A stretch of DNA of 7,705 nt from Paracoccaceae bacterium. Lineage in GTDB: Bacteria; Pseudomonadota; Alphaproteobacteria; Rhodobacterales; Rhodobacteraceae. This document shows, piece after piece, positions 1 to 6,452 of the stretch (within the stretch, counting starts at the first letter, position 1; the number at the start of each line of letters is the position of its first letter). The DNA lies in the NCBI GenBank assembly GCA_007121055.1, contig SKMM01000008.1, positions 1 to 7,705 of the forward strand. The letters run 5' to 3'. The notes beneath the pieces were generated by a model. It searched no databases. It was not told where the DNA came from and worked only from the letters and a program-made list of their open reading frames with translations. The position numbers and the translations under genes are program-made.

Positions 1-1629
1 CGCGGCGACCTCGGCCGCGGGCCGATCGCTCATCAGCCCCGCGATGGGCAGCGGCACCAGCGCGCGCTCCTCTCCCTCGGCCCACAGCGTCACGCCGCCG
101 CCCACCGTGCCCAGCCGGTTGGCGGCGGCCGCCATCATCTCCGGGCAGGTCCCCGCCACGATCATGTGGTGGCTGTCATGCGCCACGGTGGACGCCAGCG
201 CCATCCGCCCCCGCCAGCCGAAGCCCGAGACGAACCCATTGGTCACTCCGCCCGTGCCCCGGTGCCGCTCCACCAGCGCCAGCCGCGCGATGTCGCGGTC
301 GGGGTCGGGCTGCACGGTGCCGCCCTCCACCGCCAACTCGGCGGTCAGCGCGCGGGTGGGGGCCTGATTCTCCACCACACCGATGACCCGCGCCGTCACC
401 CGCGCCGCCCCCTCGGGCGCGGCCAGCGCGAAGTCCGCCGCCGTCAGGTCGCGGCCCAGCCGGACGGTGGCGCGCACATCCGCCGGCCAGTCCAGATGGG
501 GACACTCCGCCATCAGCCGCCCGTCCGCCGCCACCAGCCGCCCCCGCGCCCAGACCCGACGGACCTCCAGCTCCGCCAGAGCCCCGGTCAGGATCATGTC
601 CGCCCGCCGCCCCGGCGCGATCGAGCCCAGCTCCCGCTCCATCCCGAAATGCGCAGCAGTATTGATCGTCGCCATCTGCAGCGCCACCAGCGGATCGGCC
701 CCGCAGGCGATGGCGTGGCGCAGCACCCGGTTCATGTGGCCCTCGTTCACCAGCGTGCCGGAATGGCAATCATCGGTGCACAGGATCATGTTGCGCGGGT
801 CGAGCCCCCGCTCTGTCACCGCCGTGATCTGCGCGGCCACGTCGTACCAGGCGCTGCCCAGCCGGATCATCGCCCGCATGCCCTGGCGCATCCGCGCCAC
901 CGCATCCTCCTCCCGCGTGCCCTCATGGTCGTCCGCCGGCCCGCCCGCGGCATAGGCGTGGAACGCGGGCCCCAGATCGGGCGCCGCGTAATGCCCCCCG
1001 ATCACCTTGCCCGCCGCCGCCGTCGCCGCCATCTCGGCCAGCATCTGGGGGTCCCCCGCCACCACACCGGGGAAATTCATCATCTCGCCCAGCCCCACGA
1101 TCCCGGGCCAACCCATGGCCTCGGCCACATCGTCGGGCCCGATGGGCGCCCCCGTGGTCTCCAGCCCCGGCGCCGAGGGCGCGCAGGAGGGCATCTGCAC
1201 GAAGATGTTGACGGGCTGCATCAGCGCCTCGTCATGCATCAGCCGCACCCCGCGCAGCCCCAGCACATTGGCGATCTCGTGTGGGTCCACGAACATCGTC
1301 GTGGTGCCGTGGGGGATCACGGCCGCGGCGAACTCGGCGGGCGTCAGCATGCCCGATTCGATGTGCATGTGCCCATCGCACAGGCCGGGGATCAGCGCCT
1401 CGCCGCAGGCCTCCACCACCTCGGTGCCGGGGCCGATGCAATGCCCCGCATCCGGCCCGACATAGGCGAACCGCCCCGCCGCCGCCGCCACCTCCCAGTC
1501 CAGCCACTCGCGCGTGTGGACATTGGCCACCCGCGCGCCGCGGATCACCAGATCGGCGGCCTCGCGCCCCGCCGCAACGGCGATCAGCCGGGCGGCGACA
1601 TCGGCCCAGGAGGGGAACGGTTGCACCAT
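1..1629 (-). CDS. ade: Adenine deaminase, 3' end outside the window
   Basis: Metal-dependent amidohydrolase that converts adenine and water to hypoxanthine and ammonia in cytosolic purine salvage. The minus frame stays open from ATG at 1629 to base 1, giving 543 residues; relatives have about 570-600, so some 30-60 C-terminal residues are missing. Visible landmarks are the metal motif DGHMHIESGML (His87, His89), the Glu-bearing GLGEMMNFPGVV (Glu182), GGHYAAP (His213), DDHEGT (His235), CTDDCH (Asp286), and the adenine-deaminase C-terminal signature VAHDSHHMIVAG at 482-493. The two-domain amidohydrolase plus C-terminal domain order is typical of the family. Assignment of individual ligands comes from family knowledge, not a structure. 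His213 sits in GGHYAAP, where many family members have DGHAPG or DGHCPG. The start is set by the normal N-terminus (RGARVANVHT at 30-39). The Shine-Dalgarno is poor: GGGA lies 12 nt upstream inside a G-rich tract. It is divergent from the LysE-family gene. Confidence 0.93.
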   Translation of the reverse strand, partial: MVQPFPSWADVAARLIAVAAGREAADLVIRGARVANVHTREWLDWEVAAAAGRFAYVGPDAGHCIGPGTEVVEACGEALIPGLCDGHMHIESGMLTPAEFAAAVIPHGTTTMFVDPHEIANVLGLRGVRLMHDEALMQPVNIFVQMPSCAPSAPGLETTGAPIGPDDVAEAMGWPGIVGLGEMMNFPGVVAGDPQMLAEMAATAAAGKVIGGHYAAPDLGPAFHAYAAGGPADDHEGTREEDAVARMRQGMRAMIRLGSAWYDVAAQITAVTERGLDPRNMILCTDDCHSGTLVNEGHMNRVLRHAIACGADPLVALQMATINTAAHFGMERELGSIAPGRRADMILTGALAELEVRRVWARGRLVAADGRLMAECPHLDWPADVRATVRLGRDLTAADFALAAPEGAARVTARVIGVVENQAPTRALTAELAVEGGTVQPDPDRDIARLALVERHRGTGGVTNGFVSGFGWRGRMALASTVAHDSHHMIVAGTCPEMMAAAANRLGTVGGGVTLWAEGEERALVPLPIAGLMSDRPAAEVAA

Positions 1630-1640
1630 GCCCCACGATG

Positions 1641-1660
1641 TCCCGCCCCGCCCCGCCCCG
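1641..1660 (-). promoter_or_regulatory. Potential G-quadruplex in the adenine deaminase leader
   Basis: On the minus strand this stretch reads as four consecutive G runs (GGGG, GGGG, GGGG, GGG) separated by single C residues. Short loops and long tracts are the classic pattern for a stable parallel G-quadruplex. It starts 12 nt upstream of the deaminase ATG, so in the mRNA it would cover the only Shine-Dalgarno-like sequence (GGGA). A role in limiting ribosome access, or in transcription of the divergent region, is inference. High GC content makes G runs common here, but this regular spacing is not seen elsewhere in the window. Confidence 0.45.
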
Positions 1661-1689
1661 CAAGGGGGGCCGATCCATGCGCATCCCGT

Positions 1690-1720
1690 TTGACACCGGC
1701 GCGACCGCGCGCCACAGATA
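1690..1720 (+). promoter_or_regulatory. Candidate promoter for the LysE-family gene
   Basis: A perfect TTGACA -35 hexamer lies at 1690-1695. The matching -10 is poor: the best AT-containing sequence is ACAGATA at 1714-1720, about 18 nt downstream. Alphaproteobacterial housekeeping promoters often combine a good TTGAC with a weak -10, so this is plausible. Transcription would begin near the inverted repeat at 1722-1736, leaving a leader of about 25 nt before the ATG at 1751. Confidence 0.35.
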
Positions 1721-1721
1721 G

Positions 1722-1736
1722 GTCAGAAACTCTGAC
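1722..1736. promoter_or_regulatory. Perfect inverted repeat, candidate operator
   Basis: GTCAGA, AAC, TCTGAC: two perfect 6-nt arms with a 3-nt centre, 15 bp in all. It sits between the TTGACA-based promoter and the LysE-family start, about where transcription should begin. On the other strand it lies in the spacer of a weak possible promoter for the deaminase (TATCTG at 1720-1715). That placement suits a dimeric repressor or a regulator acting on one or both divergent genes. The regulator is not in the window, and binding is inferred only from symmetry and position. Confidence 0.4.
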
Positions 1737-1750
1737 GCAAAGCTACCGCC

Positions 1751-2350
1751 ATGCCCGCCGACCTGCTCGCCTCGCTCCTCCTCCTCGCCTTCGCCGGCTC
1801 CTGGACGCCCGGCCCCAACACCGCCATGGTCGCGGCCTCGGGCGCCAATTTCGGCCTGCGCCGCACGGTGCCGCATGTGCTGGGCATCGCGGTCGGCTTT
1901 CCGGTGATGGCGCTGGTGGTGGGCCTCGCGCTGGGCGAGGTCTTCGCCGCGTCCGAGACCCTCCGCACCGCCCTGCGCTGGGGCGGCGCGGCGGTCCTGC
2001 TGTGGCTCGCCTGGCAGATCGGCCGGGCTGGGGGTCTGGGCCGCCGCGACGCCCCCCGCCCCTTCGGCTTCCTGGAGGCCGCGGCCTTCCAGTGGGTCAA
2101 CCCCAAGGCCTGGGTGCTGGCGGTGGCCGTCTCCACCCAGTTCATCCACCCCGACCGCCCGCTCCTGACCGCCGCCATCGTGGCCGCCGCCTTCGCCGCC
2201 GCCGGCCTGTCCTCTTCCTTCGCTTGGGCCGGGCTCGGCCAGGCGCTGCGCGTCTGGCTGTCGGTGCCGGCCCGCCTGCGCGCCTTCAACGCCACCATGG
2301 GCGCCCTCATCGCGCTGAGCGTGATCGCGCTCCTGTGGCAGGGCGCCTGA
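1751..2350 (+). CDS. LysE/RhtB-family translocator (amino-acid or metabolite exporter)
   Basis: A 199-residue inner-membrane protein of normal LysE/RhtB length, expected to expel an amino acid or related metabolite by proton-coupled exchange. The family signature is clear: a first hydrophobic segment (about 4-19) leading into the TPGPNTAMVAASGANFG motif (19-35), then HVLGIAVGF (42-50), and the conserved FQWVNPKAW (113-121) before the fourth segment. About six hydrophobic stretches are visible: 4-19, 41-62, 73-91, 117-131, 139-163 and 180-196. A short basic cytoplasmic loop (GRAGGLGRRDAPRP) follows the third, as in relatives. The substrate cannot be read from sequence; homologues handle lysine, threonine, homoserine, leucine or other compounds. 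No strong Shine-Dalgarno precedes the ATG, but this is the only start that keeps the N-terminal helix. It is divergent from the adenine deaminase and separated by 70 bp from the ABC genes, so probably a single-gene unit. Confidence 0.9.
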   Translation: MPADLLASLLLLAFAGSWTPGPNTAMVAASGANFGLRRTVPHVLGIAVGFPVMALVVGLALGEVFAASETLRTALRWGGAAVLLWLAWQIGRAGGLGRRDAPRPFGFLEAAAFQWVNPKAWVLAVAVSTQFIHPDRPLLTAAIVAAAFAAAGLSSSFAWAGLGQALRVWLSVPARLRAFNATMGALIALSVIALLWQGA

Positions 2351-2360
2351 GCCCCCGCGG

Positions 2361-2389
2361 TTTCCCTCCTCCGCCGCCCGGGCTATATC
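2361..2389 (+). promoter_or_regulatory. Candidate promoter for the ABC exporter operon
   Basis: In the 70-bp gap after the LysE-family stop, TATATC at 2384-2389 is the only AT-rich hexamer and matches four of six -10 positions. With a 17-nt spacer the -35 is TTTCCC at 2361-2366, a weak match. Initiation near 2395 would give a leader of about 25 nt before the GTG at 2421. Read-through from the LysE-family gene is also possible, since no intrinsic terminator is visible in the gap. Confidence 0.35.
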
Positions 2390-2420
2390 GTCGCGCGCCC
2401 CCCGCCCGAAAGGCCCCCCG

Positions 2421-4271
2421 GTGCTGCGTTTTTTCGAAAACCTCGTCGACCCCTACACGCCCTGGCGCGAGACCGACGACGCCCCGCGCCGGCTCTGGCC
2501 GTTCCTGCGCCAGTACATGGGCCCGTTCCGCGGGGTGTTCTGGCTAGCGGGCCTGATGTCGGTCGTGGTGGCCGCGGTCGAGGTCGGGCTGATCTGGTAC
2601 ATGGGCCGGGTCGTGGACCTCCTATCCGCCTCGGACCGCAACACCTTCTGGGCCGACCACGGGCTGGAGCTTGGCCTGGCGGCAGCGTTCCTGCTGCTGC
2701 TGCGCCCCGCCATCCAGGCGCTCAGCGTCGCGGTCCTGAACAACGCCATCCTGCCCAATTTCGGCACGCTGATCCGCTGGCGCGCCCATTCCCGCGTGCT
2801 GCGCCAGTCGGTCGGCTGGTTCGAGAACGACTTCGCCGGGCGCATCGCCAACCGCATCATGCAGACGCCCCCGGCCGCGGGCGAGTCGGTGTTCCAGGTC
2901 TTCGACGCGCTCAGCTTCGCGCTCGCCTATGTCGTCGGCGCCGCCCTGCTGCTCGCCGGCGCCGACCCGCGCCTCGTGCTGCCGCTCCTGATCTGGTTCG
3001 CGCTCTACGGGCTCCTGGTGCGCTGGACCATCCGGCGCGTGGGCCCCGCCTCCAAGGCCGCCGCCGACGCCCGCAGCGCGGTGACCGGCCGCGTCGTCGA
3101 CAGCTATTCCAACATCCACGCGGTCAAACTCTTCGCTCACCACGACCGCGAACTGGACTACGCCCGCGAAGCCATCGAGCACTCGCGCCAGACCTTCCAG
3201 ACCGAGATGCGCATCTTCACCAAGATGGACATCGGCCTGACGCTGCTGAACGGGTTCCTGATCGTGGGGGTGGTCGGCTGGGCCGTGGCGCTGTGGGCGG
3301 GTGGCACCGCCAGCCTCGGCGCGGTCGCCGCCGCCACGGCGCTGACCCTGCGGCTCAACGCCATGACCGGCTGGATCATGTGGGCGGTCAGTTCCTTCTT
3401 CCGCAACCTCGGCGTGGTGGCCGAGGGGATGGAGACCATCGCCCAGCCCATCACACTCACCGACGCGCCCGCCGCCCCGGCCCTGCACTTCCGCGACGGC
3501 CGCATCGCGTTTCACAACGTCACCCACCATTACGGCCGCGGCCAGGGCGGGTTGCAGGACGTCTCCCTCACCATCGCCCCGGGCGAGAAGGTCGGCCTCG
3601 TCGGCCGCTCCGGCGCCGGCAAGTCCACCCTCGTCAAGCTGCTCCTGCGCTTCCACGACCCCGAATCGGGGCGCATCGAGATCGACGGCCAGGACATCCG
3701 CTCTGTGGCGCAGGAAAGCCTGCGCCGCCACATCGGCATGGTCCAGCAGGAGACCGCGCTCCTGCACCGCTCCGTGCGCGAGAACATCCTCTACGGCCGC
3801 CCCGACGCCACCGAAGCCGAGATGATTGCCGCCGCCCGCCGGGCCGAGGCGCATGACTTCATCCGCATCCTCTCCGACGCGCAAGGAAGGCAGGGCTACG
3901 ACGCCCGCGTCGGCGAACGCGGCGTGAAACTGTCGGGGGGGCAGCGCCAGCGCATCGCCATTGCCCGCGCCATCCTCAAGGACGCCCCGATCCTGGTGCT
4001 GGACGAGGCCACCTCGGCGCTGGACAGCGAAGTCGAGGCCGCCATCCAGGACACCCTCTACGGCGTCATGGAGGGCAAGACCGTCATCGCCATCGCCCAC
4101 CGCCTCTCGACGCTGGCGCGCATGGACCGCATCCTCGTCCTCGACGACGGCCGCATCGTCGAGGAAGGCGCCCACGCCGACCTCCTCACCCGCCCCGGCC
4201 TCTACGCCCGCTTCTGGGCCCGCCAGTCCGGCGGCTTCATCGGCACCGACCCGCTGGAGGCCGCCGAATGA
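2421..4271 (+). CDS. ABC exporter half-transporter A (TMD-NBD fusion)
   Basis: A 616-residue inner-membrane ABC exporter half unit, permease followed by ATPase. Six membrane segments lie roughly at 37-60, 84-105, 160-180, 184-201, 272-292 and 298-322. ATPase motifs are all canonical: A-loop Tyr371, Walker A GRSGAGKST (395-403), Q-loop Gln443, GERGVKLSGGQ signature (498-508), Walker B ILVLDE with catalytic Glu529, D-loop SALD, and H-loop His560. The start is GTG, supported by GAAAGG at 2408-2413, 7 nt upstream. The next gene is a paralogue in the same orientation 25 nt downstream, so the working unit is most likely a heterodimer of the two products. Both carry the ENDFAGRIA/DNDFAGRIA segment just before the third helix and the same C-terminal RQSGGFIGT tail. 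Substrate is unknown: a lipid, drug or peptide role cannot be separated by sequence. MsbA/multidrug-type annotation would be generic. Confidence 0.9.
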   Translation: MLRFFENLVDPYTPWRETDDAPRRLWPFLRQYMGPFRGVFWLAGLMSVVVAAVEVGLIWYMGRVVDLLSASDRNTFWADHGLELGLAAAFLLLLRPAIQALSVAVLNNAILPNFGTLIRWRAHSRVLRQSVGWFENDFAGRIANRIMQTPPAAGESVFQVFDALSFALAYVVGAALLLAGADPRLVLPLLIWFALYGLLVRWTIRRVGPASKAAADARSAVTGRVVDSYSNIHAVKLFAHHDRELDYAREAIEHSRQTFQTEMRIFTKMDIGLTLLNGFLIVGVVGWAVALWAGGTASLGAVAAATALTLRLNAMTGWIMWAVSSFFRNLGVVAEGMETIAQPITLTDAPAAPALHFRDGRIAFHNVTHHYGRGQGGLQDVSLTIAPGEKVGLVGRSGAGKSTLVKLLLRFHDPESGRIEIDGQDIRSVAQESLRRHIGMVQQETALLHRSVRENILYGRPDATEAEMIAAARRAEAHDFIRILSDAQGRQGYDARVGERGVKLSGGQRQRIAIARAILKDAPILVLDEATSALDSEVEAAIQDTLYGVMEGKTVIAIAHRLSTLARMDRILVLDDGRIVEEGAHADLLTRPGLYARFWARQSGGFIGTDPLEAAE

Positions 4272-4300
4272 CCCGAACCCCATCACCCGGAGCCACATGA
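4268..4300 (+). other. 10-codon mini-ORF bridging the two ABC genes through double ATGA overlaps
   Basis: The stop of exporter A (TGA 4269-4271) overlaps an ATG at 4268. That ATG opens a frame of ten codons (MTRTPSPGAT), whose own TGA (4298-4300) overlaps the ATG of exporter B (4297-4299). A Shine-Dalgarno GGAG for exporter B lies inside it at 4289-4292. The mini-ORF is in a different frame from both flanking genes. It could carry terminating ribosomes to the second start by successive reinitiation and so fix the stoichiometry of the pair. It is too short to be supported as a peptide gene, and it may be chance. Confidence 0.35.
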
Positions 4301-6174
4301 CCCAGACCGCCCACACAGCTCCCCGCCCGTCGCCCCGCATTGCCCGGCTCATCGACGCGTTCCGCCCGGCCGACGGGCCGCCGCCGCGCACGCTCTGTGC
4401 CTTCGTGCGCTGGGCGCTGGGGGGGGCGTGGCCGGTGCTGACGGGGGCGGCGCTGATCTCGGCGGTGGCCGGCACGCTGGAGGTGATCTCGGCGCTGGTG
4501 CTGGGCTGGGTGATCGACGCGGCCATCGCCTCCGGCCCCGGCGGCGTATTCGTGGAAAACTGGGGGCTCCTCCTCGCCGCCGTGGTGTTCTTCGTGGTGC
4601 TGCGGCCGCTGGCCTTCGGCGCCTCCTCGGCCGCGAACTCCGTCGTCGTCGCTCCCAATGTGGCGCCGCTGGTGCACAGCCGCCTCAACCGCTGGACGCT
4701 CGGGCAGGACGTCACCTTCTTCGACAATGACTTCGCAGGCCGCATCGCGCAGAAACAGACCCAGACCGCCACCGCGCTGACCGAGGTCACCTCCGAGACC
4801 ATCAACACCATCGCCTTCGCGCTCGCCTCCATCATCGGATCGGTGGTGCTGCTGTTGGCGATCTCGGGCTGGATGAGCGTCGCGCTCCTCGTCTGGCTCG
4901 CCGTCTACATCTGGCTGATCCGCGCCTTCCTGCCCCGGGTCCGCGCCCGCGCCGGCGCCCGCGCCGGAGCCCGCGCCATGGTCTCGGGCCAGATCGTGGA
5001 CGCCATCACCAACATCAAGACGGTGAAACTGTTCGCTACCGCAGCCCACGAGGACCGCGCGGCGCTGGGCGCGATGGAGGTGTTCCGCGAGCGCGCCATC
5101 GATTTCGGCGTGGTCTCGGCCTGGTTCCGCCTTGCGCTGATGACACTGGCGGGCGTCCTGCCGGTCCTGCTCATCGGCGGCGCGCTCTGGCTCTGGACTC
5201 TGGGCGCCGCCACCCCCGGCGACATCGCCGCCGCCGGCGCCATCTCCATCCGGATCGCGCAGATGACCGGCTGGGTCAGCTTCACGTTGATGATGATCTA
5301 CGCCAATCTGGGCGAGGTCGAGGACGGCATGCGGACCCTCACGCCGCCGCATGGCCTGACCGATGCGCCGGACGCCAAGCCCCTGCCACCCATCCGCGGC
5401 GAGATCCGCTTCGACCATGTCGATTTCGCCTATGGTCGGCGCGCGGGCGGCGTCGATGGCATCGACCTGACCATCGCCGCGGGCGAGAAGATCGGCATCG
5501 TCGGCGCCTCGGGGGCCGGCAAATCCACCCTCGTGGCGCTGCTCCTGCGCCTCTACGACCCCGAAAAGGGCCGCGTCCTGATCGACGGCCACGATTTGCG
5601 CGGCCTCACACAGGAATCCTTGCGCCGCCAGATCGGCATGGTCACGCAGGAAACCGCCATGTTCAACCGCTCGGCGCTGGACAACATCCGCTACGGCCGC
5701 CCCGAGGCGACCCAGGCCGAGGTCGAGGCCGCCGCCCGCGCCGCCGAGGCCCATGACTTCATCCTCGCCCTGCGCGACTTCGCCGGCCGCACCGGCTACG
5801 ACGCGCATCTGGGCGAACGCGGCGTCCGCCTCTCGGGCGGCCAGCGCCAGCGCATCGCGCTCGCCCGCGCTTTCCTCAAGGACGCGCCCATCCTGGTGCT
5901 GGACGAGGCCACCTCCGCCCTCGATTCGGAGGTCGAGGCCCAGGTCCAGGAGGCGCTCCACCGCCTCATGGGCGGCAAGACCGTGCTCGCGATCGCCCAC
6001 CGCCTGTCCACCATCGCCGAGATGGACCGGATCGTCGTCCTCGACGCCGGCCACATCCGCGAACAGGGCAGCCACGCCGACCTCCTGGCCCAGGGCGGCC
6101 TCTACGCCCAATACTGGGAACGCCAGTCCGGCGGCTTCATCGGCACCGAGGACCCCATCCGCGCCGCCCAATAG
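4297..6174 (+). CDS. ABC exporter half-transporter B (TMD-NBD fusion)
   Basis: A 625-residue paralogue of the preceding gene and its probable heterodimer partner. The frame is open far upstream inside exporter A, but ATG 4297 is chosen because GGAG lies 4 nt before it and the residues upstream would be antisense-like Pro/Ser/Arg repeats. Membrane segments lie roughly at 45-77, 88-107, 169-189, 191-209, 278-300 and 307-336. Motifs are intact: A-loop Tyr379, Walker A GASGAGKST (403-411), Q-loop Gln451, LSGGQ (512-516), Walker B ILVLDE with Glu537, and His568. Both composite ATP sites of an A/B dimer would therefore be competent, unlike heterodimers with one degenerate site. Residues 217-227 read ARAG-ARAG-ARA, encoded by a 12-bp tandem repeat (4945-4977), in the intracellular loop before MVSGQIVDAITNI; the paralogue has the same length there, so it is not an insertion. 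No rho-independent terminator follows on this strand. The transported compound is unknown. Confidence 0.9.
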   Translation: MTQTAHTAPRPSPRIARLIDAFRPADGPPPRTLCAFVRWALGGAWPVLTGAALISAVAGTLEVISALVLGWVIDAAIASGPGGVFVENWGLLLAAVVFFVVLRPLAFGASSAANSVVVAPNVAPLVHSRLNRWTLGQDVTFFDNDFAGRIAQKQTQTATALTEVTSETINTIAFALASIIGSVVLLLAISGWMSVALLVWLAVYIWLIRAFLPRVRARAGARAGARAMVSGQIVDAITNIKTVKLFATAAHEDRAALGAMEVFRERAIDFGVVSAWFRLALMTLAGVLPVLLIGGALWLWTLGAATPGDIAAAGAISIRIAQMTGWVSFTLMMIYANLGEVEDGMRTLTPPHGLTDAPDAKPLPPIRGEIRFDHVDFAYGRRAGGVDGIDLTIAAGEKIGIVGASGAGKSTLVALLLRLYDPEKGRVLIDGHDLRGLTQESLRRQIGMVTQETAMFNRSALDNIRYGRPEATQAEVEAAARAAEAHDFILALRDFAGRTGYDAHLGERGVRLSGGQRQRIALARAFLKDAPILVLDEATSALDSEVEAQVQEALHRLMGGKTVLAIAHRLSTIAEMDRIVVLDAGHIREQGSHADLLAQGGLYAQYWERQSGGFIGTEDPIRAAQ

Positions 6175-6261
6175 ACAGGCCGCGCGGGACCGCAGGGCGG
6201 CGCGCCCGGCCGGCCGGACCCGGCAGGCTGCCGAAAAAGGGGCGCCGGCAGCACCCGGCGG

Positions 6262-6290
6262 AAAAATGGTCCCGATCCTGCATCGGGCCC
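6262..6290 (-). terminator. Rho-independent terminator-like hairpin on the minus strand
   Basis: Read on the minus strand, CCCGAT, a GCAGG loop and ATCGGG form a perfect 6-bp stem. After one G/A mismatch, two further G-C pairs extend it. The stem is followed within two bases by TTTTT (6266-6262). This is a good intrinsic-terminator shape. No minus-strand gene runs toward it, as the nearest ends at 7651, so either an unannotated minus transcript ends here or it is a coincidence in GC-rich DNA. It does not serve the ABC operon, because there is no T run on the plus side. Confidence 0.45.
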
Positions 6291-6304
6291 AAGCACCGAG
6301 GGTC

Positions 6305-6429
6305 GCGCCCGACCCTGGGAGGGCGCCTCGACACCCCGGGGCTGATGCGCTTTATGCCCACCAAGCCCCTCCAACGGCTGCGCCCCTTGGAACGGTGCAA
6401 TGCGCCCTCCCGTGGGGAGGGTCGGGCGC
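6305..6429. repeat. 22-bp inverted repeat, REP/BIME-like doublet
   Basis: The left arm (6305-6326) is GCGCCCGACCCT followed by GGGAGGGCGC. The right arm (6402-6429) is its perfect reverse complement except for six extra bases (GTGGGG, 6412-6417). The centre is 75 nt. Each arm is also a palindrome on its own: GCGCCC at one end and GGGCGC at the other, with CCCTCCC/GGGAGGG forming a 7-bp stem and GTG loop in the right arm. Two structures are therefore possible: one long stem with a bulge, or two local hairpins. Paired inverted palindromes of this kind resemble REP/BIME units or a small MITE. No flanking target-site duplication was recognised. Confidence 0.6.
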
Positions 6430-6452
6430 GGCCCGGGCTGGTCGCCCGGGCC
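6430..6452. repeat. Perfect 9-bp GC hairpin
   Basis: GGCCCGGGC, loop TGGTC, GCCCGGGCC. It abuts the right arm of the larger inverted repeat with no gap, so the two probably belong to one element. No T run follows on either strand, which argues against an intrinsic terminator. It could stabilise the 3' end of the ABC transcript or be part of a structured RNA. Confidence 0.5.

Noticed and set aside
166..2547. A 793-codon plus-strand open frame opposite the adenine deaminase and running into the LysE-family gene
   Set aside because: Arg/His/Pro-rich translation with no family character. It is the antisense or out-of-frame shadow of two well-supported genes in very GC-rich DNA.
3961..4296. Upstream extension of exporter B's reading frame into exporter A
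   Set aside because: The extension is an out-of-frame reading of exporter A's ATPase domain. ATG 4297 has its own Shine-Dalgarno and a normal N-terminus.
4945..4977. 12-bp tandem repeat encoding ARAG-ARAG-ARA in exporter B
   Set aside because: Ungapped alignment with exporter A shows the same segment length, so it is not an inserted repeat; probably Ala/Arg codon composition in a helical cytoplasmic loop.
2622..6171. Long minus-strand open frames (737 and 644 codons) opposite the ABC genes
   Set aside because: Gly/Ala/Val/Asp-rich low-complexity products typical of antisense shadows; the plus-strand frames hold all ABC motifs.
6175..6260. Possible insertion-sequence end or terminator for the ABC operon (GGCAGGCTGCCGAAAAAGG)
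   Set aside because: No transposase, matching opposite end or target duplication is visible, and there is no T run on the plus strand after a stem.
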